Of a stretch of 64,000 bases of DNA, positions 11,321 through 23,390 are shown piece after piece. Position 1 is the first letter of the stretch; each line of letters begins with the position of its first letter. The notes under the pieces are model-generated. The model was not told the DNA's origin and made no database searches. It saw only the letters and a program-made list of their open reading frames with translations. A program made the translations under genes and the position numbers. The stretch lies in contig NC_084469.1 of NCBI RefSeq assembly GCF_027409185.1, positions 30,060,293-30,124,292 on the forward strand. Reading direction: 5' to 3'. This DNA is from Cynocephalus volans. Its lineage: Eukaryota > Chordata > Mammalia > Dermoptera > Cynocephalidae.

Positions 11321-11889
11321 AATCGAGTAAAGCTGGTAAGCTGTGGATTATGAACTCTAAAAATAATCATGCAGTGTTTTAATGTTGATCTTCTAGTGTG
11401 AGGTTGGATCATATGAAATCTCTAATACTGGACTGTTTGCTACAAAAAATGGCAATTTCATATGGTTTAACTGACTATGTGCAAATGCATGTGCTTGGTG
11501 TGGTGGGAATCCAAAGATTTGCAGTGACAGAAGAGATTTAAAAATTTTTTTTATAAGTATTAATCCTATACATATATTTTGGGACTAGGCTGGAAGTGTG
11601 TGTGTTGGTCTCAGTCTTGTGTTCATAGAAACTGTGACATCCATACAACCCATGCTTCATAGGTCAAATAAGCTTATTTTACCAATACTTCAAAAAGCGT
11701 GGCTACTGGAAAGGGGTTTGGAATTGGTGAAAGCATGTCTAATGCAGAAATTATTATGCTGTCTACACAGCTGGTTTGACCAGATAACCAAATAATGGGC
11801 TTTGTTATTGACCCATTTTCTTCCTCCCCATGTACATCCAAATACCACCAAGTCATGGCAATTTTACTTTTGCAATGTAGCTAAAATTT
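11321..11889. other. Intergenic or intronic, upstream of the OR1G1-like gene
   Basis: No gene or repeat recognised. This is probably part of the intron between a distal non-coding exon and the OR coding exon. Confidence 0.4.
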
Positions 11890-12625
11890 ACCTATTTCTG
11901 TCTGTTTACCCATTACCCCAGCTGCCGTCACCATTGCTCAGGGCATTATGATTTCTCACTTAGATTTGGGTAATTGTTCTCCTTGCCTCCTGGCATGGCT
12001 ACTTGCCATCTGGCTTCCTGACAACAGAGGGAATGAGTTTTCTAAAAATCAAATATGATTTGGTCATTCCACTTGAAAATTCCTTCAGGGGCTCCTCATT
12101 ATTCTCAGAATAAACTCTAAACTTCTTAACATGGCCTGAAGGCCCTTGATCATACTGGTATTTATTACAGATGTTCCCAATTTCTCATGGAAGTCCCACC
12201 TACACTCCACATGACATGCACCAATTGTACTTTCACTTATTTAAAAGATACAGATACTCTCTCACGTTTGGGCTTTTGCCCATGTTATTTTCTCAGGCTG
12301 ACGTAGTTTCCCCTCTGTTATTCATCAGATTAGCCAACCTTCAAGTCTCAGCTTAGATGCCACTTCTTCTAGGAAGCCTTTCCTGCCTCATCCTCTCACA
12401 AGAGACTCAGGTTCACGACCTTCCTGATTCTGTGCCTCCCCCATCACAGCACATGTCACCCTGGATTGTGAGTGTCTACTTACTGTCTGTGCCCACCGTT
12501 CTACTGTGAGCACCGCTGAGAGTAGACAGAGAAGGGATCTAATTAATTCACCTTTGAAATCTTGCATTAGCCCTGAGCCTGGTACAACATAGGTGCTCAG
12601 CAAATATTTATCATGGGAATGAATA
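11890..12625 (+). repeat. L2 LINE 3' region
   Basis: The stretch follows an L2 3' end: 'cttctaggaagcctttcctgcc' near 12366, the 'cacatgtcaccctggattgtg' block, 'ttgcattagccctgagcctggtacaacataggtgctcagcaaatatttatcatgggaatgaataaa' ending near 12625. The ending matches the L2 'tgcctggcacatagtaggtgctcaataaatattt' tail. Confidence 0.8.
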
Positions 12626-13084
12626 AACTCCAAAGAATGGAAAGACTGGAAAGGGAATTTGAGTAGAGATAATATCAGGCAGACAGAATAACCTGAATTT
12701 CTGTGAGCAGTTTCATTCATAGCTTTGAGTTAGTGAAGTCCTGGTCATAGAAATATGTAGAAAACATTAGGGTTACAGAGACATAAAGATTCCAAACAAA
12801 ACAAAGGCATTCTTTGTAGGTGAAATTCATGGAATTGAACAGTATTTCAGCTGAGGAATTAGCCCATAAAGTCAATTTTCCCCCATGATACTTTTTCCCC
12901 CTTCAACTTTAAGCAAAGACTCTGAATCTATCAGCCTGAGTTACACCCACTAAAATTACTGCTTAACGGGCAAAAGTTGCATTGAAAGTCTTATTCTCTC
13001 ACTGACCATGGACGTTTGTCACCAAACTATCTCCCTCTTGTATGTGGATACCTGTTGTGTGCTGCTCCGCTTCTCATTAAAAGA
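12626..13084. other. Intergenic stretch
   Basis: No gene or clearly assignable repeat seen. Confidence 0.4.
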
Positions 13085-13680
13085 CAGATGACTGGATAAA
13101 GAAAATGTGGTAAATATACACAAGGGAATACTACTGGGCCATAAGAAAGAATGAAATCATGTCATTTGCAGCAACACGGATGAGCTTGGAGAAAATTATG
13201 TTAAGTGAAATAAGCCAGACACAGAAAGAGAAATACATGTTCTCACTCATAACTGGGTGCTAAGAAAGAAGGAAAGAAGGAAATAAATAAGAAAAAAAGG
13301 AAGAAAGGAAGAAAAAGACCGCAGTAGTGCATTGAACTTTCAGAAGGAGAGAACAAACCTAAGGATACTAATGATGAGGAGGAGGGAAGGGGGTTGGGGA
13401 GTGATAGGTCAGGTGTAGGGCATGGGGAAGGATTACAATTTGTGATGATGAACATGCTAATAAAAAAATTCATCAAAGACAATAATTTACTGTGTGTTAT
13501 GAAATGGCCAGCAGAGGAGATTGGATGCCCTCATCACCAAGAAATTATTAAGCTTCATAATGATGAATATGCTTATTACCCCAATTTGATAATCACACAT
13601 TGTATATATGTACTGATATTCAACTCTGTACCACACAAACATGTATAATCAATATGTTTCAATAAAAAAATCAAACCAGG
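13085..13680 (+). mobile_element. 5'-truncated L1 3' end
   Basis: This begins in the ORF2 C-terminal region (ATACTACTGGGCCATAAGAAAGAATGAAAT-type text near 13127), runs through a 3'UTR with an A/G-rich run (13262-13318) and the 'tgtatatatgtactgatattcaactctg' block, and ends in an A-rich tail at about 13661-13680. No intact frame. Confidence 0.8.
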
Positions 13681-14280
13681 TATTTTTTAATAATGGGAAT
13701 CTGGATCAAGTTCAGTGTATAGCTCAAAAATAAATTATAATTAAAATAAAAAAAAATTCATCAAAGAAAAAAATAAAAAAACCAGAAGGAGAACACAGTA
13801 TTTATCAGACTTTGGTTTGCTGAAGGTGGCATTGCCGATTGGCAGGAAAGGGAAGAGAGATTGAACAAACAATGCTGGGACAAGGCGGTTAAGTATTTGG
13901 AAAGTTAATTTAAATTCACACTTCACAGCATTTACCTGACTAAATTTCAGGTGGTTAAAGCATTATATCAACACATATGACTATAAATCAACCAGAAGAA
14001 AATAACAGCACAATAGTTATTTAATCTCAGGACAAGGACAGCCTTTCTGAGAAACAACAACAACAACAACAACAACAACAAAAACCAACAGAAGAAACAA
14101 TAATGAAAAAGGATAATTAGCTTGATCGAATTAAATTAAAAACTTCTTTTAAAGAAAAAGATCACATACAAAGTAAAAAGACAAGCAAAAAAGGGGGAAG
14201 CGATTTTCATCATATATTAAAGAACTAATATTCTTAAAAGAGTTTAATTAATAAGAAAAGGATTCCCCCCCTCCCAATAG
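13681..14280 (+). repeat. Old L1 (L1ME-type) ORF2 fragment
   Basis: After an A-rich stretch (13681-13780), text such as 'gaacaaacaatgctgggacaag' near 13862 and 'aaattaaaaacttcttttaaag' near 14132 follows the L1 ORF2 C-terminal region in plus orientation. A (CAA)n run interrupts it. No open frame. Confidence 0.6.
14057..14091. repeat. (CAA)n microsatellite
   Basis: About ten near-perfect CAA/AAC units lie inside the old L1 fragment. Confidence 0.9.
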
Positions 14281-15834
14281 AAAAAAGAATAAATAATCAT
14301 TAACCCTCAAGTTATATCCAGCAAGGGTCAGAGCCTGGATCCAGCCTCAGCAGTGTAATTCCAAGGTCCCTGCTCTTTCCACCCTCTCACATGGTCTCCT
14401 TTAATTACCACACTTTGTCTGCTGGAAGCTGAAATCTCCAAAGTCTCCTGCTTGTGTGCTATTCCTCAAAGTGTGGTCATAATAGGTTGTGTTTCCCCCA
14501 GTCCCTCCCAAGAGTCCCCACACTACTCAGGGCCTGTGTTTATTGGTCTCTGTGTTCCCCATACCCGTAGACTCTGGCTGTAGTAGGTGGATTAGTGGAA
14601 CTCTGTGCACGCCTGTACATAGCTGCGTCTCCAGGCTCTCCTGATGCCCCGATGAGCGTGTCATTCCTGCAGCTCCCTGGCCTCAACAGCTGTAGCTTTT
14701 TCTAGTGTCTAGAACTGTCCCTAACTTCTCCCTTACTCAGCACAGGCCTCTATCAAGAGACAGAAAAGGCAGAATCTTCATCCTCCTTGATCTTGCCTCT
14801 TGACCACTTCTGGTTTAGCAGAGACAGACTCTCAGCCCTAATCGCCCCTCCATTCTTTTCTCTTAGTCTCCAACTCACTGACCAGGGATCTTATTTTCTC
14901 CTTTCCTTCCCATTTTGCTATAGGTTAGTCCCAACTTTTAGGCCACCTCTTGCCCAATGAATACCCAGCACCTCATCCAAATAAAAAGCCCACACAATGC
15001 ACGAGTCTTCCTCCTTTTCACAGGAGTCAATAGACATTTTTCAAAGCAAAATCATTCTTATATTTTATATTAGCTGTGTGCTGTTTTAGGAGACATAAAT
15101 TTCCTGTGTTTTATTGATTATCATTTTTGGTGAACTTAACTTGGATGCCTTTGAACCCGGTTCAGATTTGAAAGTGGAAATGAAATTTAGAGAACTTGTG
15201 TCCTCCACTGATGAGGAAAGAAACATCCAGGGAGGAAAGAAGCAAGAGTTATAAGGTAAAAAACAGAGGGAATAAGGATGTGGTGGAGGACTGGAGTGAT
15301 CAGTACAAACTTCAAGTTCTTATCCCCATACGCGTCCCAAATATAAACACTTAAATTCCACCCCCAATAAAATATATTTTACTGTTTAGTATGTTCATTA
15401 AAAATTTCCGGAAGAATAAGGCTGATGATGACTGTGCCATCGCTAGCCACCCTGTGTTCCCGAGCTGGGGTGAGGGGTGGGCTGAGGGCCTCAGTCTAGT
15501 CTGCCCACCTCCACCTCCACCTCCGTGTCCCTATCCCCCTCCCAAGTGCCCCTCCCATTGTTCCGCAACATCTTTGAATGTAAAAAAAAATCTTAAGAAA
15601 AAATTTCATGTGTACCTTTTAACACATTTTGAAGTTTGAACCATGTGAATATACTACTTATTGAAAAATAAATAAATTAGTTAAGGAAAGCTTACTCCCA
15701 AACCAAACCATGGGCTCATAAAATGTATAAACTGGAAGACAACGCAGCATAATGCAGCTTCTCTTTGATGAAGATTCCATAAATAGCAGAGAAACTTGCA
15801 GGACTGGAGCCACATCCTTCTTGTGCCTTAATTC
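14281..15834. other. Intergenic stretch
   Basis: No gene recognised. It contains a pyrimidine-rich patch of CCACCT repeats near 15508-15550. The rest looks like single-copy sequence to me. Confidence 0.4.
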
Positions 15835-15910
15835 TATGTGTGAGCCTGATTGTGTGTGCTCCTGTGTTTGTGCATGTGTGTGGGTGTATGAGTGCATGTG
15901 TGTCTTCTGC
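15835..15910. repeat. Degenerate TG-rich simple repeat
   Basis: Interrupted TGTG/TGCATG units, most regular at about 15852-15903. This produces the histidine/threonine-rich frames on the other strand, which I regard as spurious. Confidence 0.7.
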
Positions 15911-17861
15911 AGAGGCTGGAGGTTGGGTAAAGGGTTCATCATGGGAATACATGGGGAGAAGTCACTGATGATTCCTGTGCTCTGTTCTCTTTCTGTCATA
16001 ATGACTCTCATTGCCTGTAAGAATCCTGAGGACCTGGGTCTTTACTCCTTTTGACCAGTAAAGCAGCCCAGTATCATTGTCATTGCGGGACTGTTTTTGA
16101 GAGTTGGGCTCCCAACTCACCATAGGCTGGGATGTGCAGAGAAAAAATGGGGAGAAAAAAGAAGCAAAATGGAGCCATGTATCTTCCTCTTCCAGTCCTT
16201 ACCTGGTTGTTCTTGCCAACTGCTGAGGCTTTTACTATCTGGCTTCTATTTGCTTCACGTACATCTCTCCCACTGTGGATGGTCAGAAGAAGGTGACAGA
16301 AACTCCTTAAAACACACCAAAAGGGAAATTATTGTCTGGCCATATTGAGTGATGAGTCTTGCCATCACTGTTTCTGCTTGAATTTCTCCTTTTGTCTTGT
16401 AGTATTAGAGAATCTCTTATTTTTTGTCCATTCTGAGAATAAAGGCCAAGAGCTCCAGGTCGAGATTAGGATCGTGCCAGTATATCTTATCTGGGGAAGC
16501 TGCATTCATAGAATACCACGTAGAGCTCAATAACAAACACATCTCATCCCTTTTCTACTTATTTCAGAATGTGGTATAATGTATGCCCAGTTTCCCTGTT
16601 TATAGAGCCAATGAGAAATGAATGTATTCTTGTAATTTCATCAGCAACCTTGGAATTAGGGCTCTGCTATTCTTAGATGCAGTTTGGACCAGTCTCAAGA
16701 TCTGTTAAATTAAAGATAATTAATTCTATGAGGTACCCCAAACCCAAGAGAATTAAGAATCCAGTGCTGTGTCCCTGTGATGAGCTGGTCCAAGAGAGGC
16801 TAAGGCATTAGGGATCTGTCCATGACACCCCTGTGCTCACAGAAAGATTCCAGCATCCCAAATTCACCAGCAAAGGAGCTAAGTAAGCTTTGGTTGCTTC
16901 ATGTAGCCTTGGGATGTTTTTCTGGGACTTCTCATGGTGGTACAGAAAGATGCCTTCGGGACTACAAAAAAGGCTCCATGGTGTGAACCACTGTTGGCTG
17001 AGAGGGGTACCTACCATTTTTCCAGCCACGATAATCCTAGATAGCCAGGTTGAGACTATGGTGGTACAGCTCCACTTACATCACTTTTATCTCCTTTGGA
17101 CTAGAAAGAGCAGGAGTAAGAAGCTGGGCACTCTTTATCGTGACAGATGCCAGCAGTCAGAATCCCATTCTGGCACATGTTGTGTGATCAGATCCAGGGG
17201 AAGGTAGAAGCTGAAATGACACCCAGCAATAGAGACTCTTCTTTCTCCTGTAGAAATGGCCACATGGTCGTCCCTCTTCTCCAGTTCATCTAACCAGGGG
17301 ACGCAGATGAAGCAGCACAGATTATGTGTGAACTGTGCATATGGGTTCTTCTTGAAGTCTCTTTGGGACTGTGGCCGATTTCTTGTGTGTTTTAGAAGTG
17401 CTGTTATGATATTCCCTTAAATCAGCTATCTAATGATTTAAATATATTATTCCCTTTCACTGAACAAAGGAACAATCACATAACTACATGCTAAAAGAAC
17501 TAGTTTATTTTTTTCTGCTATGGGCAAAATGAAAAGAGTGAGCTGGTCCTTTAAGAAAGTAGAAGTATGTGATATCCACATTTGATCTGCAAGACATGTG
17601 ACTTGGCTTGGCACGTGTGGTATTTGATGCTCTGAATCCACTGACCAAAATGGAATGGCAACTGGTACAGCTAAATGGGAAAAGAGCAATGCAGGTGTTG
17701 GAGCTGGAAAAATTATCTGTGCTGAATTTTTCTTCCTATGCCATTTTTTCTTTTCTTAGAATCTGGAGAGGTAGAACATCCAGCTCTCATTTCCTTAGAC
17801 TAGATAAACATCTCCTAAGACCATCTTTGTTTTTCTTTCTCAGTCCTGTACCTAGAGAGGC
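15911..17861. other. Intergenic stretch, possibly old ERV-related in part
   Basis: No convincing gene. 16730-17400 has a GC and codon texture that could be a heavily decayed ERV/MaLR interior, but I find no protein motif to support it. All frames here are short (about 115 codons at most) and unrecognised. Confidence 0.3.
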
Positions 17862-17985
17862 ATAGCATGGTCATGAAAATTGCAAGTTCTGGAGTTAGAT
17901 ATCCTAGAAGTGAATTCTAGCTTTAGGAACCTGGGCAAGTTTCTTAAATTCTCTAAGCCCCAGTTTCCTCATTCAATTAACCCTG
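17862..17985 (+). repeat. MIR SINE fragment
   Basis: Reads along the MIR consensus in plus orientation: 'agcatggtcatg', 'agttctggagttagat', 'aacctgggcaagtttcttaa', 'ctctaagccccagtttcctcatt'. Confidence 0.75.
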
Positions 17986-18137
17986 AAACACTCGTGCATG
18001 GGGCAGGTTCCAGCTAAGTATAGAAGAACTGAGCTTAACTTTGAGCTGTTGCCCAAGAGAAAAAATTTCTACTTTGATTTCAGCCAAGTTGTGTGCTTGC
18101 TGAAGCAAACAAGTGAACCACCCTGTGGCTCACTTCG

Positions 18138-18320
18138 GGCTGGCCCGTGCCTCACTCGGGAGAGTGTGGTGCTGATAACACCAAGGCCACGGGTTCGGAT
18201 CCTACATAGGGATGGCCAATTGGCTCAATGGCTGAGCATAGTGCTGACAACATCAAGCCAAGGGTTGAGATGCCCTTACCAGTCATCCTTTAAAAAAAAA
18301 AAAAACAAAAAGAAAACAAA
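18138..18320 (+). mobile_element. Dimeric tRNA-Ile-like SINE (CYN-like)
   Basis: Two tRNA-like units sit head to tail. The first has an A-box-like segment, the GTGGTGCTGATAACACCAAG anticodon-arm region (GAT loop, isoleucine-like) and a B box GGTTCGGATCC at 18192-18202. The second follows from about 18210 with GTGCTGACAACATCAAGCC and a decayed B box. It ends in an A-rich tail (18291-18320). The layout matches my recollection of CYN SINEs of colugos. No clean target-site duplication was found. Just upstream (18121-18137) lies an extra copy of the SINE's first ~17 bases. Confidence 0.8.
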
Positions 18321-18359
18321 CCACATTTTTTTTTTTGAAAAATAAAAAGTACAATACTA

Positions 18360-20215
18360 GTACAAAGTCTCTGTACTCTAATATTCACAATGTGCAGGAA
18401 TCAATAAAAATTACTAGACATTAAGAAAAAAACAGAAAACAACAGCCATTCTTAAAAGAAAAGACATTTAATAAAGCCCAACTATGAGATGACTCAGATG
18501 TTGGAATTACCAAGCAAGGATTTTAAAGCCGATTTAATAACTATGCCCAATGAGATAAAGGAAAATATGCAACCAATTAATTAAATTACAGAAAACCTTA
18601 GCAAAAATACAGAAATTATGAAAAAAGAACCAAATAGAAATTCTAGAACTAAAAATTACAATGTTCTCAAATAAAAATACACTCATTGGCTTTGACAGCA
18701 CAATAGAGAGGACAGAGGGAGTCAGTGAACTGGAAGATACACAAATATAAATTATATAATTCCTAATTTATATAAATATAAAACTGAATTGAGCCCTTTA
18801 TCATGGATAAATGGATATTCATTTATCTCATTTTATGAATTGTCTATTCAACAATTTTCCAATTTATATAGAACTGTTCGGTTTTTAAAAACTAGTCATA
18901 ATTAATTAATCTTTCAATTTCTGTGTATTGATAAGCCCCCTACTTATCAAAAGGCATCAAGTTAATGAGTAGAAATGCCATTCTCTGAGAGAAAATATTT
19001 GGAAAACATACATCTGACACAGGACTGGAATCCAGAATATGTAAATTCCTACAACTCAATAATAAAGAGACAAACAACTGAACAAAAATCATTGAAACAT
19101 TTGTGGAGATATGTCACAAAAGAAGATATCTGAATGTCCAATGAACACATGACAAAGTGCTCAGAATAAATTAGTTATCAGGGAAATGCAAATTAAAAAC
19201 ACAATGATATCCCACTACACAGTGACCATAAGGGTGATATTCAAATAACTGATGACACCATATGTTGGCAATGATGTACATCAACTGTAACTCATACATT
19301 GTTGGCAGGAATGTAAAACAACACAATCACTTTGAAAACGTCTGGCAGTTTCTTATAAAACTATATACGTACCTACTCCATGACTTAGCATTTCTGATCC
19401 TAGGTGTTTAACCAGGAGAAATAAAAACATACATCTACAGAAAATTGTTCAAGAATGTTCATAGCAGTTTTATTTATATTAGCCACAGAATAGAAAAAAT
19501 CCAAATGAGCATAGACAGATGAATAGATAAACAAATTGTGATATATTCATACAAAGTAATGCTACTCTGCAATAAAAAATAATGAACTATTGACATAGGT
19601 AGCAACATGGATGAATCTCAAGAACCTTATGGTGAGTAAACGAAACCCTACACATACTGTATACATACTGCATAACTCCATTTATACTGAGTTCTAGAAC
19701 AAGCTAAACTAGTCTATGGAGAAAAAAATCAGAAGACTGGTTGCCTCTGAGCATTATGAGTAAAAGTTTAGGAGAAAAGGGCTTGAAGGAAATTTCTGGG
19801 TGACAGTTTTATATTCTGACAGAGGTTTGCATTACATAAGTGCATTCATTTGTCAGAACTCACCAAATGATACTTATGATTTATATATTTTACTATATGT
19901 AAATTTTACTTTAGAAAACTCAGACAAACATTGAATTGTAGTTTGTGATATGCATGCTGAAATGTTTAGGGGTGCAATGCAGTGAAGTTTGCAACTCACT
20001 TTGAAACCAAACAAGAAAATCAAACAGGTTTGATAGGTGGATATATGGAAAGATGGGTAGATATTGGATAAAATGAATGTAACATAATATTTGAACGGAC
20101 ACTTCATAAAGGGATTCATGAATTGTGGAATGTTAGTGATAGGTATATCGGTGCTCAGTATACAAATTATTTATTTTTCTGTGGGTTATACATTTTTCAT
20201 AATAAAATTTTGAAT
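18360..20215 (+). repeat. Old L1M LINE, internally deleted
   Basis: 18480-18760 matches old L1 ORF1 text ('gatgactcagatgttggaattacc', 'aagaaccaaatagaaattctagaact'). 18955-19700 matches the ORF2 C-terminus ('acaatgatatcccactacac', 'ccatgacttagcatttctgatcctaggt'). The 3' region then runs to about 20215. The ORF1-to-ORF2 jump shows a large internal deletion. No frame is intact. Confidence 0.7.
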
Positions 20216-20845
20216 AAAAGCTCTTGTTTTGGGAGCTTTTCCAGGTCCACAGATATAATGTAGTAAAGACAAGGGCCAGTTACCTAGATTCTTTTGGAGT
20301 TTTGATAAATGTATGACATTCACTGCATTAAGGGAGTAGATAATGAGAGCCCAACACAAAGCTCACAAGTACAGGGATTACAAATGCTTGTGCAGATCCA
20401 AATTCTTATTGCAAGTGAACTTTTTCCATCCCCCTCATAGATTGGCATGAGCCATATAATACCAGGGGCAGCAGGAACCATTATCATGGTGGATAGGAGG
20501 GGCAGGCTTCCCGTTCACCCTCTGGAGAGCTCCCACTCCTTCTGTGCTAGGGAAGCATTTGGATGCTCCTGTCTGGGTCAGAGGACTGCTTGGAATCATA
20601 TCTCCTCTCTCAGTATTTCATGGATAAGGTAAAAAATAAAATTACATAACAGTCAAGATGGAAGGGAATACAGAAGTTACATGATAATATGTGATTATCC
20701 ACAGTCGCCAAAGGACCATCCAGGGAGTGTAAAGCTAGGTACCATATAAGAGTGATTAGAGAATTCAGATCCAAGGTTATGATAAACTCTTTGTCATTTC
20801 TCTTTTGTCTTCCAGCATCAGAACCCTCCTTTTACATTTAAAGAA
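20216..20845. other. Intergenic stretch
   Basis: No gene or assignable repeat seen. Confidence 0.4.
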
Positions 20846-21290
20846 ATAATGCCCTCTAGGTTCATCTATGTTGTTGCAAATAGCAGCATTTCATTCTTTT
20901 TATGGCTGAATCACATTCCATTGTTTATATGTACCACATTTTCTTTATCCACTTGTCTGTTGATGGACTTGTCAGTTGTTTCCAAATCTTGGCTGTTGTG
21001 AGTAGTGCTGCTATAAACATGAGAGTGCCGATATTACTTTGACGAGCTGATTTCATTTCCTTTGGTTATATACCCAGTAGTGGGATCGCTGGATCATATG
21101 ATAGTTCCATTTTTAATTTTTTGAGGAACCTCCATATTGTATTTCATATATTCCATATACTAACTTAAATTTCCACCAACAGTGTGCAAGGATTCCTTTT
21201 ACTCTACATCCTTGCAACACATCTTTTGTCTTTTAGATGATAGCTGTTCTGACAGGTGTGAGGCGATATCTCAATATGGTGTAGTATCTG
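20846..21290 (-). repeat. L1 ORF2 C-terminal fragment
   Basis: The plus strand is the reverse complement of L1: 'gttcatctatgttgttgcaaat', 'ccagtagtgggatcgctggatc', 'ttttgaggaacctccatattg'. The same text appears in L1-B at 25696-26010. No open frame. Confidence 0.8.
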
Positions 21291-22027
21291 TTTTTGTCAA
21301 TTTAATATGTGAAATGTCCTCTATCTTTTTAATTTTTATATTGTATATGTACATATTACATTTTGATAGACATATTTTATATTGCATAATGTATATATTA
21401 CATTTTTATTTTAAAGGTTATGTATTTATTCTAATATATACTAGAAAAAAACTAAAATTAGCACATCAAACCCATGATTTCATGAGTATTATTGAAAGTG
21501 AGCCAATATGAAGTCAACCTAAATACTCCTCATACCTTCCAATAATCACTAACTCATGGTCAAACTTACAATCTTTACCTCACCCCCCATCTCTTCAGGT
21601 GACTTTGAAGCAAATCCTAGACATCACATCAATTTATCAGTAAATATTTTTGTGTGTATCTATAAAAAGAGATTGTTAAAAAAATAGCCACCAGGCCACT
21701 ATTTCACCTAAAAAATTAATGTTAATTTGTTCATATCATCAAATATTTAGTTATGGTTCACATTTCCCCAATTGCCTTATATAGGCAAAAATAATTTACT
21801 GTTTGAATCACGTCCAAATAAGGGTCATATATTGCAGTTGGTTAAAGAAAAAACTGGGAGCTGAACATAGAGATTTTGCCTTTTTGGTGCAGAGCTGTTT
21901 TCTATGCCTTTTTGTGAGGTTATAGAGGCAAAATCTGAGAACTGGAAGTAGATGCAGATGTTACCTAGAGCAGTGTTTCTCTTACTGTAATGTGCACAGA
22001 AATCACCCCGGGGATTTTGTGAAAATG
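21291..22027. repeat. Unassigned old repeat mosaic
   Basis: No gene. 21600-21840 contains text I associate with a widespread ancient mammalian repeat ('caaatcctagacatcacatcaattt', 'atcatcaaatatttagttatggttcacatttccccaattg') but cannot name. 21968-22020 looks like one end of a MER5-type DNA transposon. Confidence 0.4.
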
Positions 22028-22145
22028 TGTTATCATGATTTGATCATCACACATTACACACAAATATTGATATTCAACTCTGTCACCCACAAATACGTAC
22101 AATCAATTATGTCTGAGGAATAAAAAAAAGGGAAAAAAACAAAAC
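22028..22145 (+). repeat. L1 3' tail fragment
   Basis: 'ttatcatgatttgatcatcacacatt' through 'gatattcaactctg' and an A-rich tail near 22122-22145 repeat the same 3'UTR end seen at 13580-13670. Confidence 0.6.
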
Positions 22146-22651
22146 AAAACCCAATAACACCTAATGCAGACGGGACGCTAATATTTGTAAAGCGCTTGGC
22201 ACACAGGTTAGCGTTATATAGGTTTTTGTTAAACATGTTAAGTTCCAGGTGTGGAAAGGTTGGGATCACTCAGGAACAGCGGACTATTTCATAGCCCTTG
22301 GGATAGGTAATGACTGGGGTTGTGACAACATGTGGAGATCTTTTGAGGTCTGCTGGAGTCCCACTGCTCCTTATTAACTCTAGACAATGAGTAACTGTCC
22401 TCAGAGGACACATACTTCTCTCTATCCCTTTCTTTCGGAATAGAGAATGTATACTTTTTAAAAAAAATTATAAACATAATTTATTCTGTCAAAACTTATT
22501 TTTGATGCCTAGAAATAAAAAAAAAAGAATTTTGTGAATACCTGAAAGATTTGGAACCAATATTTTCAATATGTGACGAGAAAGAGAATAATAGAATCGC
22601 TTAAGTTTTTGCATTCTTATATATTTTAAAATTCATAAAAGTATAAGGTAG
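22146..22651. other. AT-rich intergenic stretch
   Basis: No gene or assignable repeat seen. Confidence 0.4.
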
Positions 22652-22862
22652 ACCAGTGTTTCTCACCAGGGTATATAGCACACTCTCCAGGGGATGTTTG
22701 AAAATGTGTTTATGTATTGTGGGAATTGGTTGTCGACATGACTGCAGGTGTTACTGGCAGGCACTGAGGCTATTGCCTATAATGTGCAGGACAATCTTAT
22801 ACAACAACAACAAAATTATCTTATTTGAAATGTCAGTGATGCTCCTATTGAGAAACATATTT
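22652..22862 (+). mobile_element. MER20-like hAT DNA transposon
   Basis: The ~210-bp length fits MER20. It begins CAGTGTTTCTCACCAGG and ends GAGAAACAT, imperfect inverted ends of the hAT-Charlie type. Internal blocks 'ggaattggttgtcgacatgactg', 'tgttactggcaggcactgaggc' and 'aatgtgcaggacaatcttatacaacaac' follow MER20. It is non-autonomous and has no coding capacity. Confidence 0.65.
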
Positions 22863-23390
22863 ATAGATTAAAAAATCATGCAATATGAAGTAGCATGGTG
22901 ATACCAAGGAGTAACAAAGCTGTAGTTGGCTAACATTACCACCTGGTGATTAGCATGGGTGAACCGTCAGTGTCCTTGGGTAACTACCTTGGCCAGGGGT
23001 AGTTTCCCAGGAAGGAGGGAGAACTCTGGTATGCATGGGGAGGGGGATAGGGCTATGTCCAGCATTTACACTACATTCCACCCCTACATGTGACTATTCC
23101 ACCCTCACAGTCTGTGTCACATTAATCTTCCTCATGTACCCTACATGGAATAGCAAATTGCACATTGTCCGTAGCAGACCCAACATGGCAGATAGTGGGA
23201 ACTCCGAGCAGACCCAGCAGGCTAATCTATTATGTACTCAGGTCAGGGTCACAGCCCATTGAAGGGAGGTGTTCCCTGTGGTCATACTAGGGATGAGAAG
23301 AAAGATTTTTAACAGGTATTAAAAGTGACGTGATGTTTATCGAGTAACACACAAGCAACAGTTTTATCTTGAGACTACGGTTACACTAAG
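22863..23390. other. Intergenic, possibly the 3' end of the adjacent ERV
   Basis: No gene recognised. The base composition resembles the ERV block to its right, so part may be its downstream region, but I see no LTR landmark. Confidence 0.3.

Noticed and set aside
13262-13318. Direct purine repeats as a possible CRISPR-like or regulatory array
   Set aside because: It is an A/G-rich simple run in an L1 3'UTR with no spacer-repeat structure.
15658-16054. Histidine/threonine-rich and cysteine-rich frames on both strands
   Set aside because: Explained by the TG-rich simple repeat.
18138-18300. tRNA-Ile genes
   Set aside because: The tRNA-like bodies are diverged, dimeric and A-tailed. They are SINEs, not tRNA genes.
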